A stretch of 64,000 nucleotides of DNA, taken from JAGWBG01 sp034421095 (lineage in GTDB: Bacteria > Chloroflexota > Dehalococcoidia > Lucifugimonadales > JAGWBF01). The notes under the pieces are model-generated. The model saw nothing but the letters and a program-made list of their open reading frames with translations, had not been told where the DNA came from and did no database searches. The stretch lies in NCBI GenBank assembly GCA_034421095.1, contig DAOUKR010000032.1, forward strand, positions 33,608 through 97,607, written 5' to 3'. Of the stretch, positions 7,731 to 16,411 are shown piece after piece; positions within the stretch are counted from its first letter, which is position 1; each line of letters starts with the position of its first letter. The translations under genes and the position numbers were made by a program.

Positions 7731-8399
7731 CTAGATTCGGCCAGCCTGACGCAGTTGCTCCACGAGCATCCCGATTGCTCCGGCGTACTCAACGGGTCGT
7801 TCCGTGAATAAAGTGATGAAAGTCTGCCGGTAGGAAAACGGCTGCGAAGTCACACCATTCCAGAATTCCTGTATGCACTCCAGTCGGTGAATCTTCACGT
7901 CCAAATTGTTTAGTCCCAAGTCATCTATTGTGTCCCAAGCCCTGCGCTGTGCTGCCGATGGAAGGCTCCTCTTGGGCACTATATCCCCGGTTAACATGTC
8001 GTAGTCAAAATATCTATCCGGGCGCTCAGTAGCGTCGGCAGCGCAAGGGTCCACATACCCCAAGTCGGGCCATTTGTTAGCTTTGTTATGGTTGCACCGT
8101 TGGCAACTGAAAATCCAGTTGGACCATTCGTAAGCTAACCGGGGGAACCGGCTGAGGGGGCGGAAGTGGTCAACCGTAGGGGTACTCCCGCCGGACTCGG
8201 CACCGACATTACATTGCCGCTCGCAGTACCAACAGATATCGTTAGTCCGTGTGCCGAGCACTGGGCGGAAGATTCCCCAAAGGAAATCAGTTGGCCTCTC
8301 GCCGGTCTGGTTCTGGAAATAATCAACCCAGCCCTGGGTAAACTGTCGGGCATACTCGGCAACTCCGCCGGGTTCCGGCCCGCGGTCAACCCAGCGCAA
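7731..8399 (-). CDS. ptuB: HNH endonuclease, PtuB-like (Septu defence)
   Basis: A 222-residue protein with a Cys-rich HNH nuclease core: CWYCERQ near residue 58, the catalytic VDHFRPLSRFP near 77, and SCQRCNHNKANKWP near 100. The zinc-binding CxxC pairs around a D-H motif are typical of the PtuB-type HNH family. The gene starts 5 bases after the stop of an AAA ATPase gene; an ATPase upstream of a small HNH nuclease is the defining order of the Septu anti-phage system. The nuclease should be the effector. It could instead belong to a related ATPase-HNH system such as a retron module, but no reverse transcriptase is present. Confidence 0.75.
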   Translation of the reverse strand: MRWVDRGPEPGGVAEYARQFTQGWVDYFQNQTGERPTDFLWGIFRPVLGTRTNDICWYCERQCNVGAESGGSTPTVDHFRPLSRFPRLAYEWSNWIFSCQRCNHNKANKWPDLGYVDPCAADATERPDRYFDYDMLTGDIVPKRSLPSAAQRRAWDTIDDLGLNNLDVKIHRLECIQEFWNGVTSQPFSYRQTFITLFTERPVEYAGAIGMLVEQLRQAGRI

Positions 8400-8404
8400 C
8401 CCGT

Positions 8405-9793
8405 CTACCCTCCGTCTTGAGTCAACTCGGATTGCCGGGAAGTTAGGAACTCCCGCACCAAGTCCGCATAACGTTCCCGCTGGGCTTCCAACAAGCCGCC
8501 TTTGGACAGCAGATCCTTATTCACCTGGCGGCGCAGTTCGTTCAACTCGGTTTCTTCTTCGGGCGTAAGCGGTTCCTTTTCCCGAAGCTGCCGCAGTCGG
8601 TTGGCCCGGTCAACCGTAAGCTGGTCGGTAGGCTCATCCACGCCCATCATCGTGCGGAGGATTTCGTCGGCGGTCCAGCCTATGACGTCCTCGGTGTTGG
8701 TCGTGGCGGTGACGACGCCGTTCTCGTCCCGGTCCAGCAGGTGCACCTGCCCGGCCTTCAGGCCGGCCACCACGAAGGGCGAGTGGGTTGTGGCGAATAT
8801 CTGCAGCCCCGGAAAGTGCTCCAGCAACGCCGGGATGACCCGACGCTGCCAAGTGGGGTGCAGGTGGTTTTCGATTTCGTCAATCAGCAGGATGGCCGGC
8901 TTATTCTCCCAGCCGCGCTCGAATTCGTAATGATGGACCATTTTAAGGGCCAGCCATCGTATCCAGAGCAATGTCCCTTCCGTTCCTGAACTAAGATGGC
9001 CAAGGTATATTGGTAAGGGTTCCTTGTATTCAACATAGGCCGAAGATGACGGCTGCTCATCGTAGGGAAGGTAGTCAAAATTACGAATGTCGTTGGTATT
9101 TATCCCCATCAAGCGCAGGATGGTTATTCTGTTCGGGTCAGCGTGTGGGTGGTGCAGATAGCCTAGAGCAGGGTCTGGTATGTAATTGCGCGATCTCGAA
9201 TCTTGAATGACGTCATCGCAAATGCGCTTGCTGCAAGCATCCGCCAACTCCACCGCATTCATCAGGGTGACTCGTGCCAAGTGTGGCAGGTCATCGCGTT
9301 CAGGGCGCCAAAGTTCTTCCCCCAGCAATCTGGAGGCACACATTGTACGAGAACCGCTGAAAGGTCCTGCTAAGGCCTCGGCAGCCGTCTTACCGTAGGC
9401 GTCAGGTTCGTCTTGGTCAGAGATGCCCGGTAGTTCTTCGCGGACAGAACCGATGTGGATAGTAGGCGGATTCTCTGGCGCAAAGATCAGCTCAGACCTA
9501 GTGCCGAGCCAATCTTCGCTAACCGACAGAAAATTAGGCTGTCTAATTGATGGCTCTTCGTAGACAATTTCATCGAATTCGTCATTCGCACAAAGTATCA
9601 GCCTCCGACTCTGCGAAATTGGCTTCTTGCTATCCTCGGCCGGTCCAATGAGACGATCGGCAAGCATTTGTAGCACAGTGCTTTTACCCGACGCGTTTGG
9701 CCCGACGAATACGTTCACCCGTTCGTCAAACGTGAACGTGACAGGCTCTGTGAATGGCGGTATACCACCAAAGCGCAGCCTAATGAGATGCAT
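8405..9793 (-). CDS. ptuA: AAA ATPase, PtuA-like (Septu defence)
   Basis: A 462-residue SMC/OLD-like ATPase. Walker A GPNASGKST is at residues 31-39 and Walker B ILLIDEIENHLHP about residue 305, followed by ATTHSPFVVAG (His switch); a charged coiled region makes up the C-terminal ~80 residues. The ATG at 9793 (MHLIRLRFGG) was chosen because conserved sequence begins there; an upstream in-frame ATG at 9847 adds 18 residues. It is the first gene of a two-gene unit with the HNH nuclease. The N-terminal half between the Walker motifs is large, as in AAA_21/AAA_15 defence ATPases. Confidence 0.75.
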   Translation of the reverse strand: MHLIRLRFGGIPPFTEPVTFTFDERVNVFVGPNASGKSTVLQMLADRLIGPAEDSKKPISQSRRLILCANDEFDEIVYEEPSIRQPNFLSVSEDWLGTRSELIFAPENPPTIHIGSVREELPGISDQDEPDAYGKTAAEALAGPFSGSRTMCASRLLGEELWRPERDDLPHLARVTLMNAVELADACSKRICDDVIQDSRSRNYIPDPALGYLHHPHADPNRITILRLMGINTNDIRNFDYLPYDEQPSSSAYVEYKEPLPIYLGHLSSGTEGTLLWIRWLALKMVHHYEFERGWENKPAILLIDEIENHLHPTWQRRVIPALLEHFPGLQIFATTHSPFVVAGLKAGQVHLLDRDENGVVTATTNTEDVIGWTADEILRTMMGVDEPTDQLTVDRANRLRQLREKEPLTPEEETELNELRRQVNKDLLSKGGLLEAQRERYADLVREFLTSRQSELTQDGG

Positions 9794-9963
9794 ATCTGTC
9801 GCCCTCTCTTGTGCAAGCGCCTTGAGCACCCAGTAATACAAGAACAATCGACTCCACTCGGTCTTGGGTGCGACCCAATTGCGCCGCAGACGTCTATTAT
9901 ATCATCAAAGGGACGGCACAGGACTCGGAAGTCGTCTCTGCTCACAGAGAAGCGCCCCTCTTG

Positions 9964-9992
9964 TTGACGGCCTCGGAAGGCGGTGCTATACT
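9964..9992 (+). promoter_or_regulatory. Sigma70-type promoter before the thiolase-like gene
   Basis: TTGACG (9964-9969) and TATACT (9987-9992) are exactly 17 bases apart. The predicted start is about 50 bases before the ATG at 10050. Confidence 0.55.
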
Positions 9993-10049
9993 CGCCCCTA
10001 GCCAGGATAGGCCCGAATACAGAGCACAGGCCGAGCGTAGGGAGGCCCT

Positions 10050-11240
10050 ATGGCGGAGAACATCATCCCCGCGGACACTAACAACATCCGGGATAAGGCC
10101 GCCATTGTCGGCATCGGCGAGACGGAGTTCTCCTGGGACTCGGGACGCAGCGAGCTACAACTGGCCTGCGAGGCTATCAAAGCCGCCTGCGACGACGCCG
10201 GAATCTCCCCCCATGACATAGACGGGACCTTCCGCTACGACATGGACAACAACACCGAGACCATGCTGGTCCAGTCGCTGGGGATCAAGAACCTGCGCCA
10301 CTGGGAGTCCACCTCCTTCGGTGGTGGTGCTGCCAACGCCACCGTTGCCCACGCCGCCGCCGCTATTGCCGCCGGCTACTGCAACTACGCAGTCTGCTTC
10401 CGTGCCGCCAACCTCCGCTCCAACGTGCGGCTGGGGCGGGCAAGAGGGCCGGACCGCATCCCGGGAGGACAGAGAGGCTTTCATACTCCCTGGGGACACC
10501 TGGCTCCGGCCCATTCGTTTGGTATGTTCGCCCGGAGGTATATGCACAAGTACGGGGCCACCAGCGAGCACTTCGGCTGGGTGGCAGTGACACTCCGCCA
10601 TCACGCAAGCCGCAACCCCAGGGCACTTCGCCAGGAACCCATCACCATTGACGACCACCAGAACTCCCGGGTAGTTGCAGACCCCCTGCACGTCCTGGAC
10701 TTCTGCCAGGAGAACGACGGCGCTGCGGCTATCATCATGACCACGCCCGAGCGCGCCCGCCACCTCCGCCACTCGGATACGATCACCCTGGTTGAGGCGG
10801 CGGCCCAGGGCTCCGGCCCCAGCAACGAGGGAATCATATACAGGCCGGACCTGACGGTGGCTGAGTCCACCAACACGGCCCGGGACATCTGGGCGCGGGC
10901 ACGGCTCACCGCCAAAGACATGGACGCCTTCATGTTCTACGACCACTTCACCCCCTTCTGCCTTCTGGGTCTGGAGGCCTACGGCTTCGTGCCCTTCGGT
11001 GAGGCCAAAGACTTCGTGCAGGGGGGCCACAATATCCGTTTCGACGGCGCTTTGCCCACCAACACCCACGGCGGAAACCATTCGGAGGCCTACATTCACG
11101 GGTTGACCCATCCCCAGGAGGCGGTACGCCTTATCCGGGGCATCTCCACGTCCCAACCCCCCAACAAGCAGATTAACAGGGTGCTCTCGTGTAGCTCCAC
11201 CGCCCAGCTAAGCGCCGCCGTCATCATCCGCAGGGGATAG
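10050..11240 (+). CDS. Thiolase-like protein lacking the nucleophilic cysteine
   Basis: A 396-residue thiolase-fold protein with the N-terminal KAAIVGIGETEFSWDSGRSE and the C-terminal NTHGGNHSEAYIHG and LSCSSTAQ regions. At the place where active enzymes have A-C-S-S-G, it reads FGGGAANATVAHA, with no Cys. It is therefore unlikely to carry out standard thiolysis. Non-catalytic SCP-x/lipid-transfer-like thiolases are common partners of DUF35 proteins; one is encoded about 245 bases downstream. A GGAGG ribosome site precedes the ATG. A role as a structural or ligand-binding subunit is an inference. Confidence 0.8.
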   Translation: MAENIIPADTNNIRDKAAIVGIGETEFSWDSGRSELQLACEAIKAACDDAGISPHDIDGTFRYDMDNNTETMLVQSLGIKNLRHWESTSFGGGAANATVAHAAAAIAAGYCNYAVCFRAANLRSNVRLGRARGPDRIPGGQRGFHTPWGHLAPAHSFGMFARRYMHKYGATSEHFGWVAVTLRHHASRNPRALRQEPITIDDHQNSRVVADPLHVLDFCQENDGAAAIIMTTPERARHLRHSDTITLVEAAAQGSGPSNEGIIYRPDLTVAESTNTARDIWARARLTAKDMDAFMFYDHFTPFCLLGLEAYGFVPFGEAKDFVQGGHNIRFDGALPTNTHGGNHSEAYIHGLTHPQEAVRLIRGISTSQPPNKQINRVLSCSSTAQLSAAVIIRRG

Positions 11241-11318
11241 GGTTAGTGTGGGTATCCGGCCCATTTGTTGCTCCTTGGAACATAATGGTAAATAATGTAA
11301 GAGCGTGTCTAAAGGGTT

Positions 11319-11402
11319 CCTTCTCCCCTGGTGGGAGAAGGTTAGGATGAGGGGGAGTTGTCGCATCACCCTCACCTCAATCCTCTCCCGTCGAGGGAGA
11401 GG
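11319..11402. repeat. Two-hairpin intergenic repeat (REP/BIME-like)
   Basis: Two short hairpins, CCTTCTCCC-loop-GGGAGAAGG at 11319-11341 and CCTCTCCC-GTCGA-GGGAGAGG at 11382-11402, flank a GATGAGGGGG / CACCCTCACCTCA pair. The same module recurs at 51059-51162 and 63856-64000, with half copies at 37835 and 38739. It fills the gap between the thiolase-like and DUF35 genes; nothing else is seen there. Confidence 0.75.
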
Positions 11403-11486
11403 ACATGTGCCCTTGCCTTGTTAGATACCTTCTAACAGGATGCAGACGGGTCACTGCTTAACCGATGCCCGCAGCAAGGAGTGAGG

Positions 11487-11966
11487 ATGACACAGCAGGA
11501 AGCAACCAAATCCAGGCCGATGACCAAACCCCTGGAGGGCCTGCCCCTGCCGGACATTGAGAACCTCCCTGACTACGAGCGGGGGTTCTGGGAGGCATCA
11601 CGTAAGCGCGAGCTAGGCATTCAGCAGTGCTCGGATTGCAAGAAATTCCGCCATCCGCCCACCCCCATGTGTCCCTACTGTCATGCGCTGGGATACGACA
11701 TCACCAGGATGAGTGGCCGTGGCAAAGTCTACTCCCACATGGTAGTCCGCCATCCCGTGCACAGGGCCCTCCGTGAGGGGGAGCAGGTCCCGTACAACAT
11801 CTGCCTCATCGAGTTGGAGGAGCAAGAAGGTCTGCGCCTCCTCAGCAATATCCTCAACGTAGCCCCGGAGGACATATATATAGATATGCCCGTTGAGGTC
11901 ACCTTCATGCCGGTGACCGAGGACCCCGACGTGGTCCTGCCCCTCTTCGTACCGGCGCAGAAGTAG
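11487..11966 (+). CDS. DUF35 / OB-fold zinc-ribbon protein
   Basis: 159 residues from the ATG at 11487, six bases after an AAGGAG site. After a ~45-residue helical N-terminus (DYERGFWEASRKRELGIQ) come the zinc ribbon QCSDCKKFRHPP..MCPYCHA and an OB fold with YSHMVVRHPVHRA. These proteins cooperate with thiolases; the probable partner is the thiolase-like gene upstream. It is longer than the other DUF35 protein here (140 residues) because of the helical N-terminus that contacts the thiolase in characterised complexes. It is followed about 55 bases later by an LLM oxidoreductase. Confidence 0.83.
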   Translation: MTQQEATKSRPMTKPLEGLPLPDIENLPDYERGFWEASRKRELGIQQCSDCKKFRHPPTPMCPYCHALGYDITRMSGRGKVYSHMVVRHPVHRALREGEQVPYNICLIELEEQEGLRLLSNILNVAPEDIYIDMPVEVTFMPVTEDPDVVLPLFVPAQK

Positions 11967-12022
11967 CAGCCCTCAAACGGTGCGCGTCTTCGCGCGGGGG
12001 CAGGCCAGCTAAGGAGTTACCC

Positions 12023-13180
12023 ATGAAGGACCATGTAGAAGTTTTCTTCCATACTCAGCAACCCTATACTCACATCAGTGAGGATGAGCTTGCCAAGTAT
12101 GACGCCCGCATCAACGTTCCCAACACCTACTTCGATCCCCAGAAGGCCCACGTGCTCTATAACCAGTACCATGAGCAGTATGCCTGGGCCGACGAAGTAG
12201 GTATAGACGGCATCCTGACCAACGAGCACCACTCCACCTACTGGAACATGAAGCCCTCCGCCAACCTGGATGCCGCCGTTATCAGCAAAATCACGAGCAG
12301 GGTCAAGATTGCCATCATGGGCAATATCCTCCCCATCAATGACCCTGTGAGGATGGCTGAGGAACTGGCTATGCTGGACTGCTACTCGGGCGGGAGGCTA
12401 ATCTCCGGCTTTGTGCGCGGCGGGGCCACTGAGAGCCTTGCAGCGGGACTGAACCCCGCAGAGAACAGGGAGCGGTTCGAGGAAGCCCACGACCTTATCA
12501 TCAAGTGCTGGACTACTCCCGGTCCCTTCCGTCACGAGGGAAAGTATTACCACTACAGGGCCGTGAACCCCTGGGTGCTGCCCATACAGAAGCCCCACCC
12601 TCCGGTCTGGTTTCCTGGAGGCAGCAGCCCGGAGAGCGCTATATGGGCCGCCAGATATGGCTATCCTTACCTGAACTTTGGGGCCGTAATGGAAATCACG
12701 AAGGAGCTGAAGCGGACTTACATAGATACGGCCCGCGAGGCCGGTTTCACGCCCGGGCCGGAGCACTTCGGTTATCAAATCAAGGGGCTGGTGGCCGATA
12801 CCGACGAGAAAGCCCAGGAGATTGGGCGTAACTTGATGTGGACTGACGACCACCGCCTCAAGGGACCAAGGGAGCACAACGACCCGCCCGGATACCAGTC
12901 CAGGGCGGCACAGGGCTTGAGGACGCGGCGAATCGGGTCAGGGGGGCCTCAGAAGATGACCTACGAGGCGCTCCAGGACACCAATATCGTCGTGGTGGGA
13001 AGCCCGGAAACCGTCACCAGAAAGCTTACGGAGGTTATAGAGGAGCTAAGCCCGGGCTACATCCTCCTCATAAGCGGTGACGGGACCGTGCCCCATAAGG
13101 ACGTGATGCGCTCCCTGGAGCTTCTGGGCAAGGAAGTCATCCCTGCCCTGCGGGATGTCCAGCTACAACCCTTCGAGTAG
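12023..13180 (+). CDS. LLM class flavin-dependent oxidoreductase
   Basis: A 385-residue bacterial-luciferase-like monooxygenase using reduced flavin. Signature parts are EVGIDGILTNEHHSTYWNMK (residues ~58-77), the IGNILPINDPVRMAEELAML-type strand around residue 95, and RLISGFVRGG near 128. An AAGGAG ribosome site lies 5 bases upstream. It shows moderate similarity to the other LLM protein at 25155-26312, notably in the closing segment before VIPALRD/VIPEFKK. The substrate is unknown; the neighbours suggest oxidative degradation of an organic acid or cyclic compound. Confidence 0.87.
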   Translation: MKDHVEVFFHTQQPYTHISEDELAKYDARINVPNTYFDPQKAHVLYNQYHEQYAWADEVGIDGILTNEHHSTYWNMKPSANLDAAVISKITSRVKIAIMGNILPINDPVRMAEELAMLDCYSGGRLISGFVRGGATESLAAGLNPAENRERFEEAHDLIIKCWTTPGPFRHEGKYYHYRAVNPWVLPIQKPHPPVWFPGGSSPESAIWAARYGYPYLNFGAVMEITKELKRTYIDTAREAGFTPGPEHFGYQIKGLVADTDEKAQEIGRNLMWTDDHRLKGPREHNDPPGYQSRAAQGLRTRRIGSGGPQKMTYEALQDTNIVVVGSPETVTRKLTEVIEELSPGYILLISGDGTVPHKDVMRSLELLGKEVIPALRDVQLQPFE

Positions 13181-13227
13181 CATGGCAAAGGGTATCGTGG
13201 GCCTGCGAATTACGGCGGTCCTCAAGC

Positions 13228-13644
13228 TTAGTCCAGAGTCAGAAACCTGCGGGCGAACTTCCACGCACCGTTAACCTTTACAATAGTGTCCTCATACACA
13301 CTATGTCCGGCGTTATCGGGCGGCTCCCCGGGATCGCCGTTAAAGGCCCGTAGATAGCAGCGCCCTCTAACGCTGCCATCGCTAAGCATTTCCAGGTAAA
13401 TGTTATTGTTCCAGTGCCTCCTGTACCTGCCTCCCCGGCTTGCCTGGTCGTTGCGCTTGTACGTCACCAGGTCTGCCCTGCCCTTTGCAATCAGACCCCG
13501 GCTTGCCACTATCATCTCCCCGTCTTCGGTGAAGCACGAGGCATAATCTTCGGGGGCGCCCGAATCGCTGCTAAGGTTGTAGAATGCGTAGAGGTTATGT
13601 ATCTCTGCGTAGTCCAGTGCCGACAGTCCTTCCGATTCAGTCAT
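13228..13644 (-). CDS. SnoaL-like / nuclear transport factor 2-fold protein
   Basis: 138 residues from the ATG at 13644, which is preceded by GGAAAGGA. The opening SALDYAEIHNLYAFYNLSSD, then CFTEDGEM and the closing DTIVKVNGAWKFARRFLTLD are typical of the NTF2-like cone fold used by small hydratases, isomerases and dehydratases. An N-terminal extension to 13821 is open but unconserved. Whether it is catalytic cannot be told; Asp/His residues in the cavity (EDYAS, RHWNNN) are compatible with a scytalone-dehydratase-like role. Confidence 0.72.
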   Translation of the reverse strand: MTESEGLSALDYAEIHNLYAFYNLSSDSGAPEDYASCFTEDGEMIVASRGLIAKGRADLVTYKRNDQASRGGRYRRHWNNNIYLEMLSDGSVRGRCYLRAFNGDPGEPPDNAGHSVYEDTIVKVNGAWKFARRFLTLD

Positions 13645-13806
13645 GGTGCATATCCTTTCCATAGTGGAGTGATGGGAGAAAACGACGGCTCCTCTGCGCC
13701 CTCCGGTAGTGCTACCGGTCGGCAGCGACATGGAACAGTCCTGAAGGGCCCTTGTGGACAGTGTAAAGTTTCTGGTAATGGGATGCAAGGCCGACACATC
13801 CCGAAG

Positions 13807-13834
13807 TTGACAGGCCCTCAAGCCCTGTTATATG
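13807..13834 (+). promoter_or_regulatory. Sigma70-type promoter before the dienelactone hydrolase gene
   Basis: TTGACA (13807-13812) and TATATG (13829-13834) are 16 bases apart, with a start site about 70 bases before the ATG at 13914. Confidence 0.45.
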
Positions 13835-13913
13835 CTCACCCGGTCCAAAGTTGGCGTCGCTTTAACTAGCTTCGACGGACAAAATCCTATCTATCAGAGG
13901 GGGCTGGAGCGCA

Positions 13914-14681
13914 ATGTACGAAGGCATGATAGCGGAAACCACGACTATGCGCGGTCATGGTGGAGATGACATCCTGGCCTATCTCGCTCGACCGTTGGGA
14001 GCCGGACCGTTTCCTGGAGTCGTTCTCATTCATCATGCGCCCGGTTGGGACGAGTGGTACAGGGAGGCCACACGCAAGTTTGCCCATCATGGATACGTCG
14101 CTATCTCCCCAAACCTTTATCACCGGGAGGGGCCTGGAAGCCCGGATGACGTGGCTGCCAAGGTCCGTGCCGCCGGGGGTGTCCCAGACGACCAGGTTAT
14201 AGGCGACGTGGAAGGGGCGATGCGGTATCTGCGGGCCTTGCCTTACCACAATGGCAAGGTCGGCGTCATCGGCACCTGTTCCGGCGGGCGACAGACCTAC
14301 CTGGTGGCCTGTCGTAGCAAGGGCGTTGACGCAGCCGTGGACTGTTGGGGTGGGCGAGTAGTGATGTCCCAACAGGAACTCAATCCCAAGCAGCCCGTGG
14401 CCCCCATTGACTACACAAAGGACTTGTCCTGCCCACTGCTGGGGCTTTTCGGTGAAGAGGATCAGAGTCCGACGGCTGAGCAGGTTGCGCTTCATGAGGA
14501 GGAGCTCAAGAAACACGGCAAGGACTACGAGTTCCACATGTATAGCAACGCCGGCCACGGCTTCTTTTACTACGACCGGCCCAATTACCGCATAGAGCAG
14601 GCCCTGGATGGGTGGAATAAGGTGTTTGCCTTCTTCGAGAAGCACCTCAGCGTGCCCTCCGGAGTAGGCGCAGGAGTGTAG
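13914..14681 (+). CDS. Dienelactone hydrolase family protein
   Basis: A 255-residue alpha/beta hydrolase. The nucleophile motif GTCSGG (Cys, as in true dienelactone hydrolases) lies near residue 121, the acid in LFGEEDQSP near 183, and the His in SNAGHGFFYYDRP near 215; the oxyanion region is IHHAPGWDEWYRE. It should hydrolyse a lactone or ester. A DUF6295-like gene begins 3 bases after the stop, so the two are translated together. Confidence 0.87.
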   Translation: MYEGMIAETTTMRGHGGDDILAYLARPLGAGPFPGVVLIHHAPGWDEWYREATRKFAHHGYVAISPNLYHREGPGSPDDVAAKVRAAGGVPDDQVIGDVEGAMRYLRALPYHNGKVGVIGTCSGGRQTYLVACRSKGVDAAVDCWGGRVVMSQQELNPKQPVAPIDYTKDLSCPLLGLFGEEDQSPTAEQVALHEEELKKHGKDYEFHMYSNAGHGFFYYDRPNYRIEQALDGWNKVFAFFEKHLSVPSGVGAGV

Positions 14682-14684
14682 GCG

Positions 14685-14978
14685 ATGTGCACGTGGATTG
14701 TAGAAAAGGCGGACATATCAGGCAGCGCCAAGGGACCTAACGGCTGGTTCCCCGTAACCCAAGCCAACGTGTGCTATGACCACCCCAGCCACGCTTTCCT
14801 TGAGCACAGCCTTAACATTGACTTCGTCAACGAGGAGTTGGGGGCCGGAGCACGGGTCGCAGTAGAGATGAGCGCCGAGTCGGCCCGTTCGCTGGTCCGG
14901 GCCATCCTTGCCGCCCTTGAGACCGGCGAAGGGCAGCACCAACCTGAATATAGCCTCAACGGGGTAAGCGCAGATTAG
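14685..14978 (+). CDS. Small conserved protein, DUF6295-like
   Basis: A 97-residue soluble protein starting MCTWIVEKADISGSAKGPNG. The motif GWFPVTQANVCYDHP...EHSLNIDFVNE is, from memory, characteristic of the DUF6295 family of unknown function; the match was not verified by search. Conserved Cys, His and Asp could bind a metal. Its start is 3 bases after the dienelactone hydrolase stop, so the proteins probably act in the same step. Confidence 0.6.
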   Translation: MCTWIVEKADISGSAKGPNGWFPVTQANVCYDHPSHAFLEHSLNIDFVNEELGAGARVAVEMSAESARSLVRAILAALETGEGQHQPEYSLNGVSAD

Positions 14979-15388
14979 AAGACCGTTGAACTACTGTGAC
15001 CTCAAGGCTCAGTCCAATGTCACTCTGGACTAGGCCCCCCCGATGCCATTCCTCATCCGCCCCGGACGGATGAGAATCTAAATGGGTTGCTATTCGGGCT
15101 GTTCTGTTGTGGGGGTCTCTAGGAAAGCCCAAAAAAACGCCATTCCGGCGTAGAGTTGGCCCCGTACTCGGCTTGCCTGTCGGCAGACAGGTACGGGGCA
15201 GGAGTCCAGTCCGCCTCAGGCGGATGGAGAGTCTGGATACTGGCTCTCTTCTGCGGGTCTTCGACTTCCGTCAGTATGACGAGTTGACAGGTCGCCCTTC
15301 CCGACTTATTCAGAGTTTCTTTAGATTCCTCTCTGCGCTCGGAATGACAATGAGGTATGCAAGGGTCTCATCATCAGGAGGTGTTGCA
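14979..15388. other. Intergenic stretch with palindromic micro-repeats
   Basis: No convincing gene. It holds a nested palindrome at about 15160-15197 (CCCCGTAC ... GTACGGGG enclosing CCTGTCGGCAGACAGG), a TCCGCCTCAGGCGGA hairpin near 15210-15224, and a CCATTCCGGCG half repeat near 15140. All three belong to repeat families found elsewhere in the window. Confidence 0.6.
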
Positions 15389-16291
15389 ATGAGCGACGAA
15401 CTGTCTACCATTCTGGAAGGACAGCCCGAGCGTATAGCCACGGGTTTCGTGTTCACGGAAGGTCCACTCTGGCACCCTGACAGCTTCCTGTACTTTGTGG
15501 ACATAAGAAGGAGCCATCTCATCCGGTGGGTCCCAGGCCGCCAGCCGGAGGTGCTGAGAGAGAACACCAATGAAGGCAATGGGCTGACCTTTGACCTTCA
15601 GGGGCGGCTGCTCATGTGCGAGGGAGGCAATCGTCGGGTGACTCGCACCGAGAAAGACGGGACCATAACCGTCCTGGCCGACAGATGGGACGGCAAACTG
15701 CTGAACCGGCCAAATGACGTAGTGGGCCGCTCCGACGGAATGATCTATTTCACAGACCCCCAGGGGAGGGTCCCCCAGGAGGAGCGGGAGATAGGTTTCT
15801 CCGGTGTCTATCGAGTTGGGCCGGATGGTCAGGTTAATCTGGCCACGGACGAGTGCGAGTACCCCAACGGGCTGGCCTTCTCCCCGGATGAATCTGTCCT
15901 CTACGTTGCCATCAGCCGCCTGAACGAGAAATGCGTGGAGGCAGAGGAGCGTAACGAGGTCTGTCCCCATCGGCGCATCAGGGCCTTCGACGTAGCCCCG
16001 GATGGCTCCCTGAGCAACAACCGGATTTTCGCGGATATGTCTTCCGCAGAAACGGGCGTGCCCGACGGCATGAAGGTGGATACGGAGGGGCGGGTGTTCT
16101 GCACCGGAAACGGCGGCACGTGTGTATTCGACAAAGATGGCCGCCACCTGGGGACTATCCGCACTGATGAAGTCCCGGCCAACTGCGCCTTTGGCGGCTC
16201 CGACCTGCGCACCCTTTTCCTCACCGCCCGGACTTCCCTTTACAGTGTTCGAGTCAAATCGCCCGGAGTCGCGGTCCCCAGGGACGCGTGA
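15389..16291 (+). CDS. SMP-30/gluconolactonase/LRE family beta-propeller hydrolase
   Basis: 300 residues from the ATG at 15389, which has an AGGAGG site 6 bases upstream; the long upstream frame is repeat DNA. The metal-binding Glu lies in FTEGPLWHPD, followed by NEGNGLTFDLQGRLLMCEGG, NRPNDVVGRSDGMIYFTDP, YPNGLAFSPDE and GVPDGMKVDTEGRVFCTG. The conserved Asn/Asp metal ligands are thus all present. Members hydrolyse lactones such as gluconolactone; together with the dienelactone hydrolase this suggests lactone intermediates in a local pathway. Confidence 0.88.
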   Translation: MSDELSTILEGQPERIATGFVFTEGPLWHPDSFLYFVDIRRSHLIRWVPGRQPEVLRENTNEGNGLTFDLQGRLLMCEGGNRRVTRTEKDGTITVLADRWDGKLLNRPNDVVGRSDGMIYFTDPQGRVPQEEREIGFSGVYRVGPDGQVNLATDECEYPNGLAFSPDESVLYVAISRLNEKCVEAEERNEVCPHRRIRAFDVAPDGSLSNNRIFADMSSAETGVPDGMKVDTEGRVFCTGNGGTCVFDKDGRHLGTIRTDEVPANCAFGGSDLRTLFLTARTSLYSVRVKSPGVAVPRDA

Positions 16292-16411
16292 CGAGCGGCA
16301 CATACACGGTGAGGAGAAGCTCAAGGGGCTGTAGCGCTTTTTTGACGGTAATGCCTTCGTTCCGGCTTCACAAGGGGCGTTCCGATGAGATGATATGCCG
16401 CTGAATGGTTT

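Noticed and set aside
10155..11156. Long minus-strand open frame antisense to the thiolase-like gene
   Set aside because: It mirrors the codon pattern of a well-supported plus-strand gene, has low-complexity Gly/Val composition and matches no family. The same applies to the antisense frames at 15374-16324, 26309-27283, 30916-32163 and 39193-40044.
15107..15388. N-terminal extension of the SMP-30 gene
   Set aside because: The extra 94 codons run through palindromic repeat DNA; a strong AGGAGG site precedes the ATG at 15389, where family similarity begins.
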